From Planctomycetota bacterium (lineage in GTDB: Bacteria > Planctomycetota > JACOTG01), in NCBI GenBank assembly GCA_016178505.1, contig JACOTG010000169.1, positions 1 to 54,071 on the forward strand: a stretch of 54,071 bases of DNA, read 5' to 3'. The notes under the pieces are model-generated. The model saw only the letters and a list, made by a program, of their open reading frames with translations. It was not told the origin of the DNA and did no database searches. Each line of letters begins with the position of its first letter. The stretch's first letter is position 1. The position numbers and the translations under genes were made by a program. Shown in pieces: positions 45,786 through 53,850 of the stretch.

Positions 45786-46391
45786 CTACTTGATCTTCAA
45801 CCCCTTGAAGACGTCGTCGATCTCGGCCTTGTACTTGTCGAGGAGTCCGGCTTCCGCCTGGATGATGACTGCGAAGTAACTCCCGCTCTTCTTGAAGAGG
45901 AAGAGGTTGCGATCCCAGGGCTGCTTTCGCTCGTCCTTGTTTCTTCCGTTGAACTTCACGGAGAATGCCGATTGCCCCTTGAACTTGTCCTTTTCGTTCA
46001 CGTCATTTTTCGAGATCTCGGCGAAGCTGTCCTCGACGTCCTTCATGTATGACTCGAACAATTCCTTGTCGCTCTTGTTGGTCGACTTCGCGCTGAGTGC
46101 GATGAACTTGATGTCGATGAAATCCTTCTTCTCGCCGATTCCGTGGTACACCTCGACGACGAGTGCGTTGCCCTTGCGCTCGGGGACCTCGAGGTGCCAG
46201 TACTTGATCGTCGTCGGCAACTGCCACTCGAAATTGAATTCCTTGTCCTTGTACGAGTTCCCGTCGCCTTCTTTCTTTTCTTCGGATCCCGTCGCCGGTT
46301 TGCCCGCGGGCGGCGTCTTTTGGGCGAACGAGGGGAGCGCGAACACGCAACACAAACTTACTTCGATCGCGAGAAGTCCGGTCCATTTCAT
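45786..46391 (-). CDS. Secreted protein of unknown function
   Basis: A protein of 201 residues with a signal peptide (LLAIEVSLCCVFALPSFAQ), then a polar linker and a compact Lys-rich domain with EFNFEWQLPTTIKYWHLEVP and SGSYFAVIIQAEAGLLDKYKAEIDDVFKGLKI. The layout resembles PsbP-like or general secreted stress proteins, but I see no diagnostic motif. Codons are richer in A/T than in neighbours (many AAG, AAC and GAC). The promoter on its 5' side is listed separately. Confidence 0.65.
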   Translation of the reverse strand: MKWTGLLAIEVSLCCVFALPSFAQKTPPAGKPATGSEEKKEGDGNSYKDKEFNFEWQLPTTIKYWHLEVPERKGNALVVEVYHGIGEKKDFIDIKFIALSAKSTNKSDKELFESYMKDVEDSFAEISKNDVNEKDKFKGQSAFSVKFNGRNKDERKQPWDRNLFLFKKSGSYFAVIIQAEAGLLDKYKAEIDDVFKGLKIK

Positions 46392-46424
46392 CTGACGCCT
46401 CCTTGAGCGGGGATGTGGACGTTG

Positions 46425-46452
46425 ATTCTATCCCGCTCTGCGGCTTCTGCAA
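46425..46452 (-). promoter_or_regulatory. Promoter of the secreted protein gene
   Basis: On the minus strand TTGCAG (46452-46447), a 16-base spacer, and TAGAAT (46430-46425) lie 33-61 bases before the ATG at 46391. AAGGAGG precedes the start. Confidence 0.55.
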
Positions 46453-46471
46453 CGTTCGTCGCACGCCGGGG

Positions 46472-47083
46472 TCAGTGAAACTGCAGACAACTCTCGATAT
46501 CGTCGAGGGCGGCGTGTGCGGTTGCGTCGGAAGCGTTGTTTGCGTGCGCTTCGACCACGATGACGGCATGGCGGTGGCGAATCGCGCGCGCAGTGACGGG
46601 TGCGTTGCCGTTGACGGCCGGGAAATGGCTGGCGGAGGCCTCGACCTGCACGGCGTCGTGCCCGGCGAAACGGCATGCTCGATCGTCGAACGAAGCGCGC
46701 GTGGCTGCGCCCGCAGCGAGCGAGTCCTCGATTCGACGGACGTCTTCGGCAGTCAGCGGTCCGGCGTTGTCCGAGTTCCGAGCATCGATGGTTACTTCGA
46801 CGGAAGGGATGGTTGCGGACGCGTCTCGCGCGAGGCGCACACGATGCGACTCGAATCTCGATTCGCTGTCAATGAGCCGCCAACCGGGGACGAGAGGTTT
46901 CGATACGTCGAACGCGAATGCCGGCACACGGCACAGGACATCGTCCGCCGGAATGGATTTCTCGAGCTGTCGTTCGGGCTGGCTTGCCGGGCTGGCGGCG
47001 GGAATGCCGACGGAGAGGAGCGCAGGTCCGATGAACAGGACCATGGTGATCGCGCAGAAGATGAAGGAGGGGATTTTTCGCAC
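46472..47083 (-). CDS. Secreted protein of unknown function
   Basis: A protein of 203 residues from a GTG at 47083; the frame is open to 47131. A signal peptide (IPSFIFCAITMVLFIGPALLSVGIPAAS) is followed by a domain with KPLVPGWRLIDSESRFESH, SVEVTIDARNSDNAGPLTAEDVRRIEDSL and ARAIRHRHAVIVVEAHANN. It may share a fold with the neighbouring secreted protein at 45786, but the similarity is weak by eye. Function unknown. Confidence 0.55.
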   Translation of the reverse strand: MRKIPSFIFCAITMVLFIGPALLSVGIPAASPASQPERQLEKSIPADDVLCRVPAFAFDVSKPLVPGWRLIDSESRFESHRVRLARDASATIPSVEVTIDARNSDNAGPLTAEDVRRIEDSLAAGAATRASFDDRACRFAGHDAVQVEASASHFPAVNGNAPVTARAIRHRHAVIVVEAHANNASDATAHAALDDIESCLQFH

Positions 47084-47221
47084 GCCGTTATCCCGAGTGT
47101 GCGAGGGCGGGTCCCCGGAAACCCCGCGCACCCGTTCCGGCGACCCGTCCCTCGACCGAGCCTTTATCGGCAGGCAATCGGTCCGGGTTGAGGGACGAGC
47201 CGACCCGGCGTACAGACGAGG

Positions 47222-47509
47222 TCAGTCGGTGGAGTATGAGTCGGGGTTCGCTTCGAATTTCGCCCGGCAATCGCCGCAGCAGAAGTATCGCGTCTTGCCG
47301 CGGTAGGTGTAGCAAGGCGCGCTCGAAAGATCCGTGATCGAGACTCCGTCGACGGGGCAGGTGGCTTTACGAGCGATCGCCGGCGTCCGCTCATCCTTGT
47401 CGTAGTGATGTTCTTCCTTGGAAACGATGATGCAGCCCATCGCGGCGAGCCAGATACCCGCGGCCACGGCAACGGCAAGTCGTGCCATCGAACGGTTCTT
47501 CACGGTCAT
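47222..47509 (-). CDS. YHS-domain lipoprotein
   Basis: A protein of 95 residues with a lipoprotein signal ending LAAMGC. The C-terminal half, CPVDGVSITDLSSAPCYTYRGK and YFCCGDCRAKFEANPDSY, is a YHS (TRASH-like) metal-binding domain: the first Cys, then Y-x-F-C-C-x-x-C. Such domains bind copper, silver or other soft metals. It is divergent from the selenocysteine ArsC-family gene, with a 301-base gap between. Confidence 0.75.
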   Translation of the reverse strand: MTVKNRSMARLAVAVAAGIWLAAMGCIIVSKEEHHYDKDERTPAIARKATCPVDGVSITDLSSAPCYTYRGKTRYFCCGDCRAKFEANPDSYSTD

Positions 47510-47810
47510 TCACCTCCCTTGGGCGCCGCGCGGCGATCGGCGATGCGCCGGACCCCCGGCGCGTCGGACGCGCGGCGGCGTGACTCGGCTTCCGGGGTGC
47601 TCGAGGCACGTTTCTTTTCGGAGACGAAGATGTTGCCCGGAAGTTCCCTCGGGCCCGTCTCCGTCGCGAGAGTTTCGTCTTCGTGGCGGTGAACGTAAAG
47701 AGCCGAATTGCGGCGCCGCGGCCGGCTCTTGACGGCCGAGTCGGCGCATGCGATCCCGTCGCGCCGCGGAGCCGACCGGATACTCGTGAAGGGAGGAACA
47801 AGGAACGAAC
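47510..47810. other. Divergent intergenic region, no supported gene
   Basis: Between the YHS lipoprotein and the ArsC-family gene. Minus-strand frames here are open only because they mirror the ArsC gene and lack starts. The left end holds the YHS ribosome-binding site (GGGAGGTGA); the right end holds AAGGA for the ArsC gene. Confidence 0.5.
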
Positions 47811-48158
47811 GTGGCCAACATCGACTGGAGCTACCATCGGCCCGGCTGAACGACGTGCACCAAGGCGCAAGGGTTCCTTGCCAAGCACGGCATCCGCGTC
47901 TTCCTTCAAGTAGACGCTCGCAAGGAGAGAATTGGCGCCGACGCCGGGTTGGCGCTCGTTGCCGGCGTCGACGAGGTCTATGCGTGCAAGGGCAAACACG
48001 TCGCTCACGTCGACCTGCGTCGCGAGCATCCAAGCCGTGAATCGCTGCGCAAACTTCTCATCGGTCCGACGGGCAACCTTCGCGCTCCGACGCTTCGGCG
48101 CGGGCGCACGCTCATCGTTGGATTCGACGAAGCCGTCTACTCGAAAGTGATCGGCTGA
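47811..48158 (+). CDS. ArsC family selenoprotein (in-frame UGA as Sec13)
   Basis: From the GTG at 47811 (AAGGA six bases upstream) the frame reads VANIDWSYHRPG, then TGA (47847-47849), then TTCTKAQGFLAKHGI and on to the true stop at 48156-48158, 115 residues. It matches the ArsC/Spx-like thioredoxin fold: the U-T-T-C at the CxxC position, VDARKERIGADAGLALV, KLLIGPTGNLRAPTLRRG and LIVGFDEAVYSK. The TGA replaces the first active-site Cys exactly, and a hairpin follows it. So this is very probably a selenocysteine redox protein. Ordinary gene calling would miss it or start it late. It precedes an aquaporin by 134 bases. Confidence 0.88.
47855..47888 (+). promoter_or_regulatory. Bacterial SECIS-like hairpin
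   Basis: After the in-frame UGA, GTGC (47855-47858) pairs with GCAC (47885-47888) and CAAGG (47861-47865) with CCTTG (47876-47880), around a ten-base loop CGCAAGGGTT. The loop starts 17 bases after the UGA and contains G in its first two bases and a GU, as bacterial SECIS elements do. Confidence 0.65.
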
Positions 48159-48292
48159 CGCGATCGGGTGGTTTGCATTGCAGGGGTGCTGTCGCTATCC
48201 TGTCGCCCCGCGCCGGGCGGGTGTTCCGCTCCCGAGACCTGGGAGCAATTTCGGAATGCGACTCGAGCGCCTGGAGAAGAAGGAGGAGCTTC

Positions 48293-48976
48293 ATGAATGG
48301 CTTGTTCAAGCCATGTCTTGCAGAGGTGATCGGGACGTTTACCCTGACGTTCATCGGCGCGGCGGCAATTTGCACGGACGCGGTGTATGCGCCCATCGGG
48401 CTTCTCGGAATCGCCATCGCTCACGGTCTGGCGTTGTCGATCGCGGTGTCTGCGACGGGCGCGATTTCTGGCGGGGTGATCAATCCGGCGATTGCGATCG
48501 CGCTGCTCGTCGCGAGAAAGCTCACGCCCTCTCGCTGCGTCGCGTTCATCGTCGCCGAGCTCGTGGGTGCGGTGATCGCCGGGTATGCCGTCCACGGAAT
48601 CTTTCCCGACGCGGCTGCGAAGGCACATTGGGGAACTCCAGTGCCGGGTCCGGGCATCAGCGGCGGGACCGCCGTTCTCGTCGAAGCGATCTTGACTTTC
48701 CTCCTCGCGACTTCGGTGTTCTTGACGGCGGTCGACCCTCGTGCGCCGAAGTCGATCGCGGGGTTCGGCATCGGCCTGACGATTGCCATGGACATCCTCG
48801 CGTGCGGTCCGATCACGGGTGCATCGATGAACCCGGCGCGCACGTTCGGGCCGGCATTAGCGTGCAGCGTTTGGGACATGCACTGGGTCTATTGGGTCGG
48901 GCCTGCGCTCGGCGCGATCGTGGCCGCGATTTGCTACGTGGCGGTGTTCGAGCAGAAGGATGCACGAGCGGCATAA
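48293..48976 (+). CDS. Aquaporin/glycerol facilitator (MIP family)
   Basis: A protein of 227 residues from the ATG at 48293, with AAGGAGG upstream. Six helices and two half-helices with NPA motifs are clear: GGVINPAIAIALL and GASMNPARTFGPAL. The AEVIGTFTLTFIGA N-terminus is typical of AqpZ/GlpF. Water, glycerol or arsenite could pass; the pore residues would be needed to choose. It lies downstream of the ArsC-family selenoprotein and upstream of a hydrolase starting directly after its stop. Confidence 0.9.
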   Translation: MNGLFKPCLAEVIGTFTLTFIGAAAICTDAVYAPIGLLGIAIAHGLALSIAVSATGAISGGVINPAIAIALLVARKLTPSRCVAFIVAELVGAVIAGYAVHGIFPDAAAKAHWGTPVPGPGISGGTAVLVEAILTFLLATSVFLTAVDPRAPKSIAGFGIGLTIAMDILACGPITGASMNPARTFGPALACSVWDMHWVYWVGPALGAIVAAICYVAVFEQKDARAA

Positions 48977-49822
48977 GTGCTCCGCGCACGTCCCGGCGAC
49001 GGCCTGACGCGCTCGATCGCCCGCATCGTGATCGCGCTCGCACTCGGGATGGCGTTGATCGTCGTGGCGCTCCGCCTGCTCCTCGATCGATTCGTCTTCC
49101 ATCCGAGCCGTCGACTCGACGCTTCGCCTGCCGATTACGGAATCCCATTCGAAGACGTGACGATGCGCGCCGAGGACGGCGTTGCACTTCACGCATGGCT
49201 CCTCGGTCGCGCGGATACCGGCCCGGTCGTGGCGTTCTTCCACGGCAATGCCGGGACGATTGCGGACCGACTCGAGCGCGTCCGAGCCTGGGTGTCGAGA
49301 GGGCTTTGCGTACTCCTCGTCGAATATCGGGGCTTCGGTCGCTCGGGAGGGAAGGCGACAGAGGAAGGCGTCTACCGGGACGCGATGGCCGCGTACCGCT
49401 TCTTGGCCGACGACCGTCGCGTTCCCGCGTCTCGCATCGGGCTCTTCGGCGAATCGCTGGGAGGGGCCGTCGCAATCGAACTCGGGACCCGCGTGGAGGT
49501 CTGTGGGATCGCGGTCGAGTCGGCGTTCACTTCGATCCGCGACATGGCGCGCAGCGTGCTTCCGTGGTACCCGCGAATCTTCGTTCCGAACGCGTTCGAC
49601 TCGCTCGGGAGAGTGGCGTCATTGCGCGCGCCGCTGCTCGTCGTCCACGGAACCCGGGACTCGACGGTCCCGTTCGAACAAGGGCGGCGCCTGTTCGCCG
49701 CGGCACGAGAACCGAAACGGTTCGAAGCCGTGAACGGCGCGGAGCACAACGACGTCGACATCGTCGGGGCCCGTGCGTACGCAGATTTGCTCGCTTCGTT
49801 CTTCCGCGATGGCTGTCGTTAG
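48977..49822 (+). CDS. Alpha/beta hydrolase, BEM46-like, membrane-anchored
   Basis: A protein of 281 residues from a GTG directly after the aquaporin stop. One N-terminal helix (IARIVIALALGMALIVVALRLLL) anchors it. The oxyanion motif FFHGNAGTI, LLVEYRGFGRSGG, the nucleophile GLFGESLGGAVAIEL (Ser), the acid HGTRDSTVPFEQG (Asp) and the final His in NGAEHNDVD match the BEM46/YqiA-like family. Substrate unknown. Its TAG spans the left end of the MITE-like element. Confidence 0.88.
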   Translation: MLRARPGDGLTRSIARIVIALALGMALIVVALRLLLDRFVFHPSRRLDASPADYGIPFEDVTMRAEDGVALHAWLLGRADTGPVVAFFHGNAGTIADRLERVRAWVSRGLCVLLVEYRGFGRSGGKATEEGVYRDAMAAYRFLADDRRVPASRIGLFGESLGGAVAIELGTRVEVCGIAVESAFTSIRDMARSVLPWYPRIFVPNAFDSLGRVASLRAPLLVVHGTRDSTVPFEQGRRLFAAAREPKRFEAVNGAEHNDVDIVGARAYADLLASFFRDGCR

Positions 49823-50013
49823 GGCCCGCGCAGAAACAAATGCGTCAAACACCGAGGCCGAGCGAGAAGGCCGCTGGCGAGGAACGACCGGTACCCGCGG
49901 CACGAAGTGCCGTGGGTGGAGGCGTCTCAACGGAGCGATACGGCGAGGAGGAGAGACGAAGTCCAGCGGCATTCGCAGCCGGCCGAATGTAGCCGTTGTT
50001 TCTGCGCGGGCCC
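49822..50013. mobile_element. MITE-like element with 18-bp terminal inverted repeats
   Basis: GGGCCCGCGCAGAAACAA (49822-49839) is repeated as a perfect inverted copy at 49996-50013, flanked by TTA on both sides (49819-49821 and 50014-50016). The 192-base interior has no gene. It folds into nested hairpins: GCCGCTGG/CCAGCGGC (49870-49877, 49963-49970), an 11-bp stem with GAA loop (49893-49917), and CGTCTC/GAGACG (49923-49928, 49953-49958). It lies exactly between two convergent genes. Confidence 0.65.
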
Positions 50014-51063
50014 TTAGCCGGATGGCTCCGGATCGTCCGACCCGCCGTTGGATGCGAGCGGCGGCGGCGGTTCTTCGATCGAGCGGAGCCCGAGCAACAC
50101 GTCGCAAAGGAACTCGATCGCGGGCTCGTCGCTACGGCCGAGCGTGGCGTCGACCCCGTCTCCACTCGGTGCCTCCGGGGCCCGCGTCTGCATGAGCGGA
50201 TGGTCCCCGCGCTCCGGGTCGTAGCCCGTTTCCGGCGCGTGCCGATAGCGGCAGGCCCAGCCGAGGTGGTACTTGAGGAAGCGACGAATGCGAGCCGTTC
50301 CGTGGTCGTCGTCCCCAAAGTGCTCGCGCGCGAGCGTGACGTAGCGGCTCCAAACGGCGAGGCGCTCGTCGGCCGTTGGACGCCAGTCGCTTCGTTCGGC
50401 GACTTCGCGGAAAATCCACGGCTTGATCAACGCACCGCGTCCGATCATTACCGAGGCGCAGCCGGCCTGCTTCCAGCGCACCTCGACTTCGCGCGGCGTT
50501 AGCAGATCGCCGTTGCCGATCACCGGTATCGACATCGCCGCAGCCAACTCGCCGATGAAGTTCCAATCGGCGGCTTGCCTGTAGCGCTGCTCGCGGCTCC
50601 GCGCGTGAAACGCGACGGCGGCTGCGCCGGCGTCCTCCGCGGCTTTCGCCACGGCATGAGCCGTTGGCTTCCCGGCCGTCCATCCGGTTCGGATCTTGAT
50701 CGTGACGGGAATCGTTACCGCTCTCTTCATCGCGGTGACGATGGCGGCCACGCGTCTCGGGCTTTCGAGGAGCGCCGCTCCCGCGCCGATTCGTGTGACG
50801 AGGTCGATGGGACATCCGAGGTTCACGTCGACGAACGTCGCCCCCTTTTCTGCCGCCGCCTGCGCCGCGACCGCCATCCATTCCGGCGAGCGTCCGGCAA
50901 TTTGAACGCCGAAGGCCGGCTCGCTCGGGTGGCGGCGGAGGAGTGCCATCTCGCTCTTGTGGCGGCGCATGATCTTCTTCGCCAGCGCCATCTCCGACAC
51001 GACGATCCGAGCGCCGAACTCTTCGCACAGGCGACGAAAGGGAAGGTTCGAGCCGGTGGTCAT
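50014..51063 (-). CDS. dus: tRNA-dihydrouridine synthase
   Basis: At least 349 residues from the ATG at 51063. Flavin and active-site parts are DVNLGCPIDLVTRIGAGAAL with the catalytic Cys, IKIRTGW, AFHARSREQRYRQAADW, IPVIGNGDLLTPREV and VMIGRGALIKPWIF. Dus reduces uridine to dihydrouridine in tRNA with FMN. The usual N-terminal strand (FFRGNVVLAPM) lies upstream in frame, but the only plausible start there is a CTG at 51120, which overlaps the U32 stop and has GGGAG nine bases upstream. The stop codon TAA lies in the TTA flanking the MITE-like element. Confidence 0.92.
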   Translation of the reverse strand: MTTGSNLPFRRLCEEFGARIVVSEMALAKKIMRRHKSEMALLRRHPSEPAFGVQIAGRSPEWMAVAAQAAAEKGATFVDVNLGCPIDLVTRIGAGAALLESPRRVAAIVTAMKRAVTIPVTIKIRTGWTAGKPTAHAVAKAAEDAGAAAVAFHARSREQRYRQAADWNFIGELAAAMSIPVIGNGDLLTPREVEVRWKQAGCASVMIGRGALIKPWIFREVAERSDWRPTADERLAVWSRYVTLAREHFGDDDHGTARIRRFLKYHLGWACRYRHAPETGYDPERGDHPLMQTRAPEAPSGDGVDATLGRSDEPAIEFLCDVLLGLRSIEEPPPPLASNGGSDDPEPSG

Positions 51064-51116
51064 CGGCGCGAGGACGACGTTCCCGCGAAAGAAGTCGGGC
51101 GCGCCCGGCGGCTCGC

Positions 51117-53591
51117 TCAGAGTCCTTGGCTCCCGTCGGCAGCGGCAAACGTCTTGTCGACGAAGTCCAACTCGCGGACGCCGCGCTTGAGATGCCCGAG
51201 GAAGATGCGATCGCCCGCCAGTCGCTGAAGTACTTCGCCGTCGGCGGCCGTGAACGCGCCGGAATCGACCGCTGCCCGATAGACCCGCACGATCGTCTCG
51301 ATCGCATCGGGTGAGTGGTGCGCGACGTCGAGGCGCACGACGTCGATCTGGCCGCGGACGACGGGCACGATGGGGAGGCCGACCAGTTCGCGACCCTCGA
51401 AGATCACCGAGTGACCATTCGCGAATTCTTTCACGACGTACGAAAACCCGTGATCACCGTCGAGTGCCGCTTCTTCGCCGTTCGCGAGGCCAAACGGCGC
51501 GCGCGCGGTCATCACCGGGACGCGGCCCTGAACGAGGAGCTCCAGGGAAACGTCCGTGACGCGTCCCAGCGAAACGGCCTCCTCGGCGTGGATCTCGAGG
51601 GACACCGTGACACGACCGGCGCCCAACTCGGAAAGCGCATCGATCGTGCGAGAGTTGTATGCGTTCAAGTAGTGGTCGGCGACGACGCGGCGCCCCCGTT
51701 CGCGCGCTTCGCGGAGCACGCCGAGGTTCGACGCCACGATGCCGATCGCGGGAAGAGTCGCCAGGTAGCGGCGCACCAGAGCGGGGTGCGTCACGAGCGG
51801 CGTCTTGAGCCAGACGCGTGCGGGGTCGATTTCCGCGGTCCACTGCGCGAGCGGCTGGAGTCGTGTCGCTGCGTCGAGTGCCTGCACGTGTTCGTCGAGG
51901 TCGAGATAGATTTCGTCTGCACCCGACGCGAGCGCACGGCGTGCGGCATCTGCCGTCGCGACGGCGACGGCGAGGCGAGTCGTGACCGTTCGCTCGCGCT
52001 CGGCGCGAGGTGCTGCCGCCTCGATCGGTGCGCGGAGCGTCGCACTTCGTCGCCGAGTCTCTTCGATCGCAGCCAGTAAATCGCGGCGCATGCGATTCAG
52101 CTCGGACGGCGGAAGAAACGCGGCTCCGCGAAGGCCACTCGAGTCCACGCCAGCGAGTTCGAAGCTCGAGTCGCCGAGTCGGCCGAGCTTCTCTCGAAGC
52201 ATGGCTGCATCGAGAGCGTGCTCGCGGGCTTTCTCGAGCGGAATGGACGAGGTCAGGCGCGCCGACTCTCCACGATCCGTGCGGACTTCGATTTCGAGCG
52301 GCTCGCCGGGACGACCGGACACGCGAACGTGCAAAGGTTCGGGCTGCGCGTCGTGTCCGTGGTAGATCTCGCGTGCTGCGCGATAGAGTTCGGCGTCGGA
52401 GTTGAGGAAGACCGGTTGATCCTTCGGAATCGGGGGAACGCGCCCGGCGCCGAATCGGACGTCGATTTCCTGGACGTCGTCGCGTCGCGCGAGAACGCGC
52501 GTGACCAGGAATCCACCGCGATAGCCGCCATGCGAATAGGTGAATCCGAGTCCTGGGTGCATCGGCCTTCGAGTTCGAATCCGGAGGCGCCCGCGAACGC
52601 GTTCCGCGAACACGACGGTCCCGAACGCTTCGGCGCCTTTTCCCGCCTTGTGACGAATCGCGCGCATGTCGAGATCAGCGGATTCTCGGAGCCAGGCGTC
52701 GGTGAAGCCTCTGTTGAACACGAGCGAGCACTTCTCGACGGCAGCATCGGAGTCGAACGGTCGACCTGCGACGGCGGCGTCGACGGCGTCGCGATACATG
52801 CGCGTCACCACCGCGACGTACTCGGGGCGCTTGAGCCTTCCTTCGATCTTGAGCGAGCCGACGCCGGCACGAATGAGGTCCGGGATCAGCCGAAACGACG
52901 CCAGATCCTTCATCGATAGGAGCGCGCCCTGCGCCAGCGCCTTGCCGTCCGGCGCTGCGAGCGAATACTCCATGCGGCAATTCTGAGCACAGACGCCACG
53001 GTTTGCACTGCGCGCGCCGGACATGTTGCTCATCAGGCACTGCCCGCTATAGGAAAAGCAGAGAGCGCCGTGGATGAAGACCTCGGTGTGGACGCCGCGC
53101 AGTCGCATCGACTCGGTGACCGTTGCGATCTCTCGGACTCCCATCTCTCGCGCCAGGATGATGCGACGGACTCCGAGGTCTGCGAGTGTGTGCGCCTGAG
53201 AGACGTTGTGCACGGTCATCTGTGTACTTGCGAGACGCGGAAGGTCGGGAAGCCGACGCCCGATCTCGGTGAAGAGTCCGAGGTCCTGGATGATGACCCC
53301 ATCGGCACCGGCATCCCGAACTTCGGCGGCCATTCGCATCGCGATCTCCATCTCGTCCTCGAACACGAGAGTGTTCATCACGACGTAGACCTTGGCGTTC
53401 CACGAGTGCGCGTAGCGGACGTGCTCGGGAAGCGTTGGTGATCTGAAATTCTCGGCGCGGCCGCGGGCGTTGAAGCGACGAAGTCCGAGGTAGACGGCAT
53501 CGGCGCCTGCCGCGACCGCGGCGTGCAGGCACTCGGCGTCGCCCGCGGGTGCGAGAATCTCCGGCTTTTCGAAGACTTCGGTTTGCGACAT
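51117..53591 (-). CDS. U32 family peptidase / RlhA-like protein
   Basis: An 824-residue protein with two U32 modules. The first (residues 1-about 300) has EILAPAGDAECLHAAVAAGADAVYLG and the U32 signature TEVFIHGALCFSYSGQCLMSN with GVCAQNCR. A beta-rich middle (about 300-470, DUF3656-like) and a second U32-like TIM region (from TTRLAVAVATADAARRALASG) follow. Members include E. coli RlhA and TrhP, which hydroxylate C or U in rRNA or tRNA using prephenate and iron; others are called collagenases. RNA hydroxylation is the more likely role here, and it precedes dus, another RNA-modification gene, on the same strand. Confidence 0.85.
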   Translation of the reverse strand: MSQTEVFEKPEILAPAGDAECLHAAVAAGADAVYLGLRRFNARGRAENFRSPTLPEHVRYAHSWNAKVYVVMNTLVFEDEMEIAMRMAAEVRDAGADGVIIQDLGLFTEIGRRLPDLPRLASTQMTVHNVSQAHTLADLGVRRIILAREMGVREIATVTESMRLRGVHTEVFIHGALCFSYSGQCLMSNMSGARSANRGVCAQNCRMEYSLAAPDGKALAQGALLSMKDLASFRLIPDLIRAGVGSLKIEGRLKRPEYVAVVTRMYRDAVDAAVAGRPFDSDAAVEKCSLVFNRGFTDAWLRESADLDMRAIRHKAGKGAEAFGTVVFAERVRGRLRIRTRRPMHPGLGFTYSHGGYRGGFLVTRVLARRDDVQEIDVRFGAGRVPPIPKDQPVFLNSDAELYRAAREIYHGHDAQPEPLHVRVSGRPGEPLEIEVRTDRGESARLTSSIPLEKAREHALDAAMLREKLGRLGDSSFELAGVDSSGLRGAAFLPPSELNRMRRDLLAAIEETRRRSATLRAPIEAAAPRAERERTVTTRLAVAVATADAARRALASGADEIYLDLDEHVQALDAATRLQPLAQWTAEIDPARVWLKTPLVTHPALVRRYLATLPAIGIVASNLGVLREARERGRRVVADHYLNAYNSRTIDALSELGAGRVTVSLEIHAEEAVSLGRVTDVSLELLVQGRVPVMTARAPFGLANGEEAALDGDHGFSYVVKEFANGHSVIFEGRELVGLPIVPVVRGQIDVVRLDVAHHSPDAIETIVRVYRAAVDSGAFTAADGEVLQRLAGDRIFLGHLKRGVRELDFVDKTFAAADGSQGL

Positions 53592-53850
53592 GAGGCGGTC
53601 ATGATAGCAGCCTCGCGTCTGGATTCGCGCTCTGGATGGGAATCGATGCTTGCGTTTGACCCTCGTCTCGATTAGGTTGGTTCGACTTTACCGAGGCCGC
53701 CGCTGACCTGGGCGCGTTAGCGGCGCGGCTCAGGGGCGGAATCGTCCTAGCAGAGAGAGTCAGGCCACGCCGCCTCGTGCGGCGACTCCCCTTGTTGCGG
53801 AGCGGATCCGTAACCGGAACGGGAGAAGATCATCTGAAGCGAGCGTAACG

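Noticed and set aside
47506..48033. Minus-strand frame across the ArsC-family gene
   Set aside because: It mirrors the selenoprotein gene, has no start in its unique part, and encodes low-complexity Arg-rich sequence.
53655..53690. TTGACC near 53655 as promoter of the sigma-like gene
   Set aside because: No acceptable -10 at 16-18 bases.
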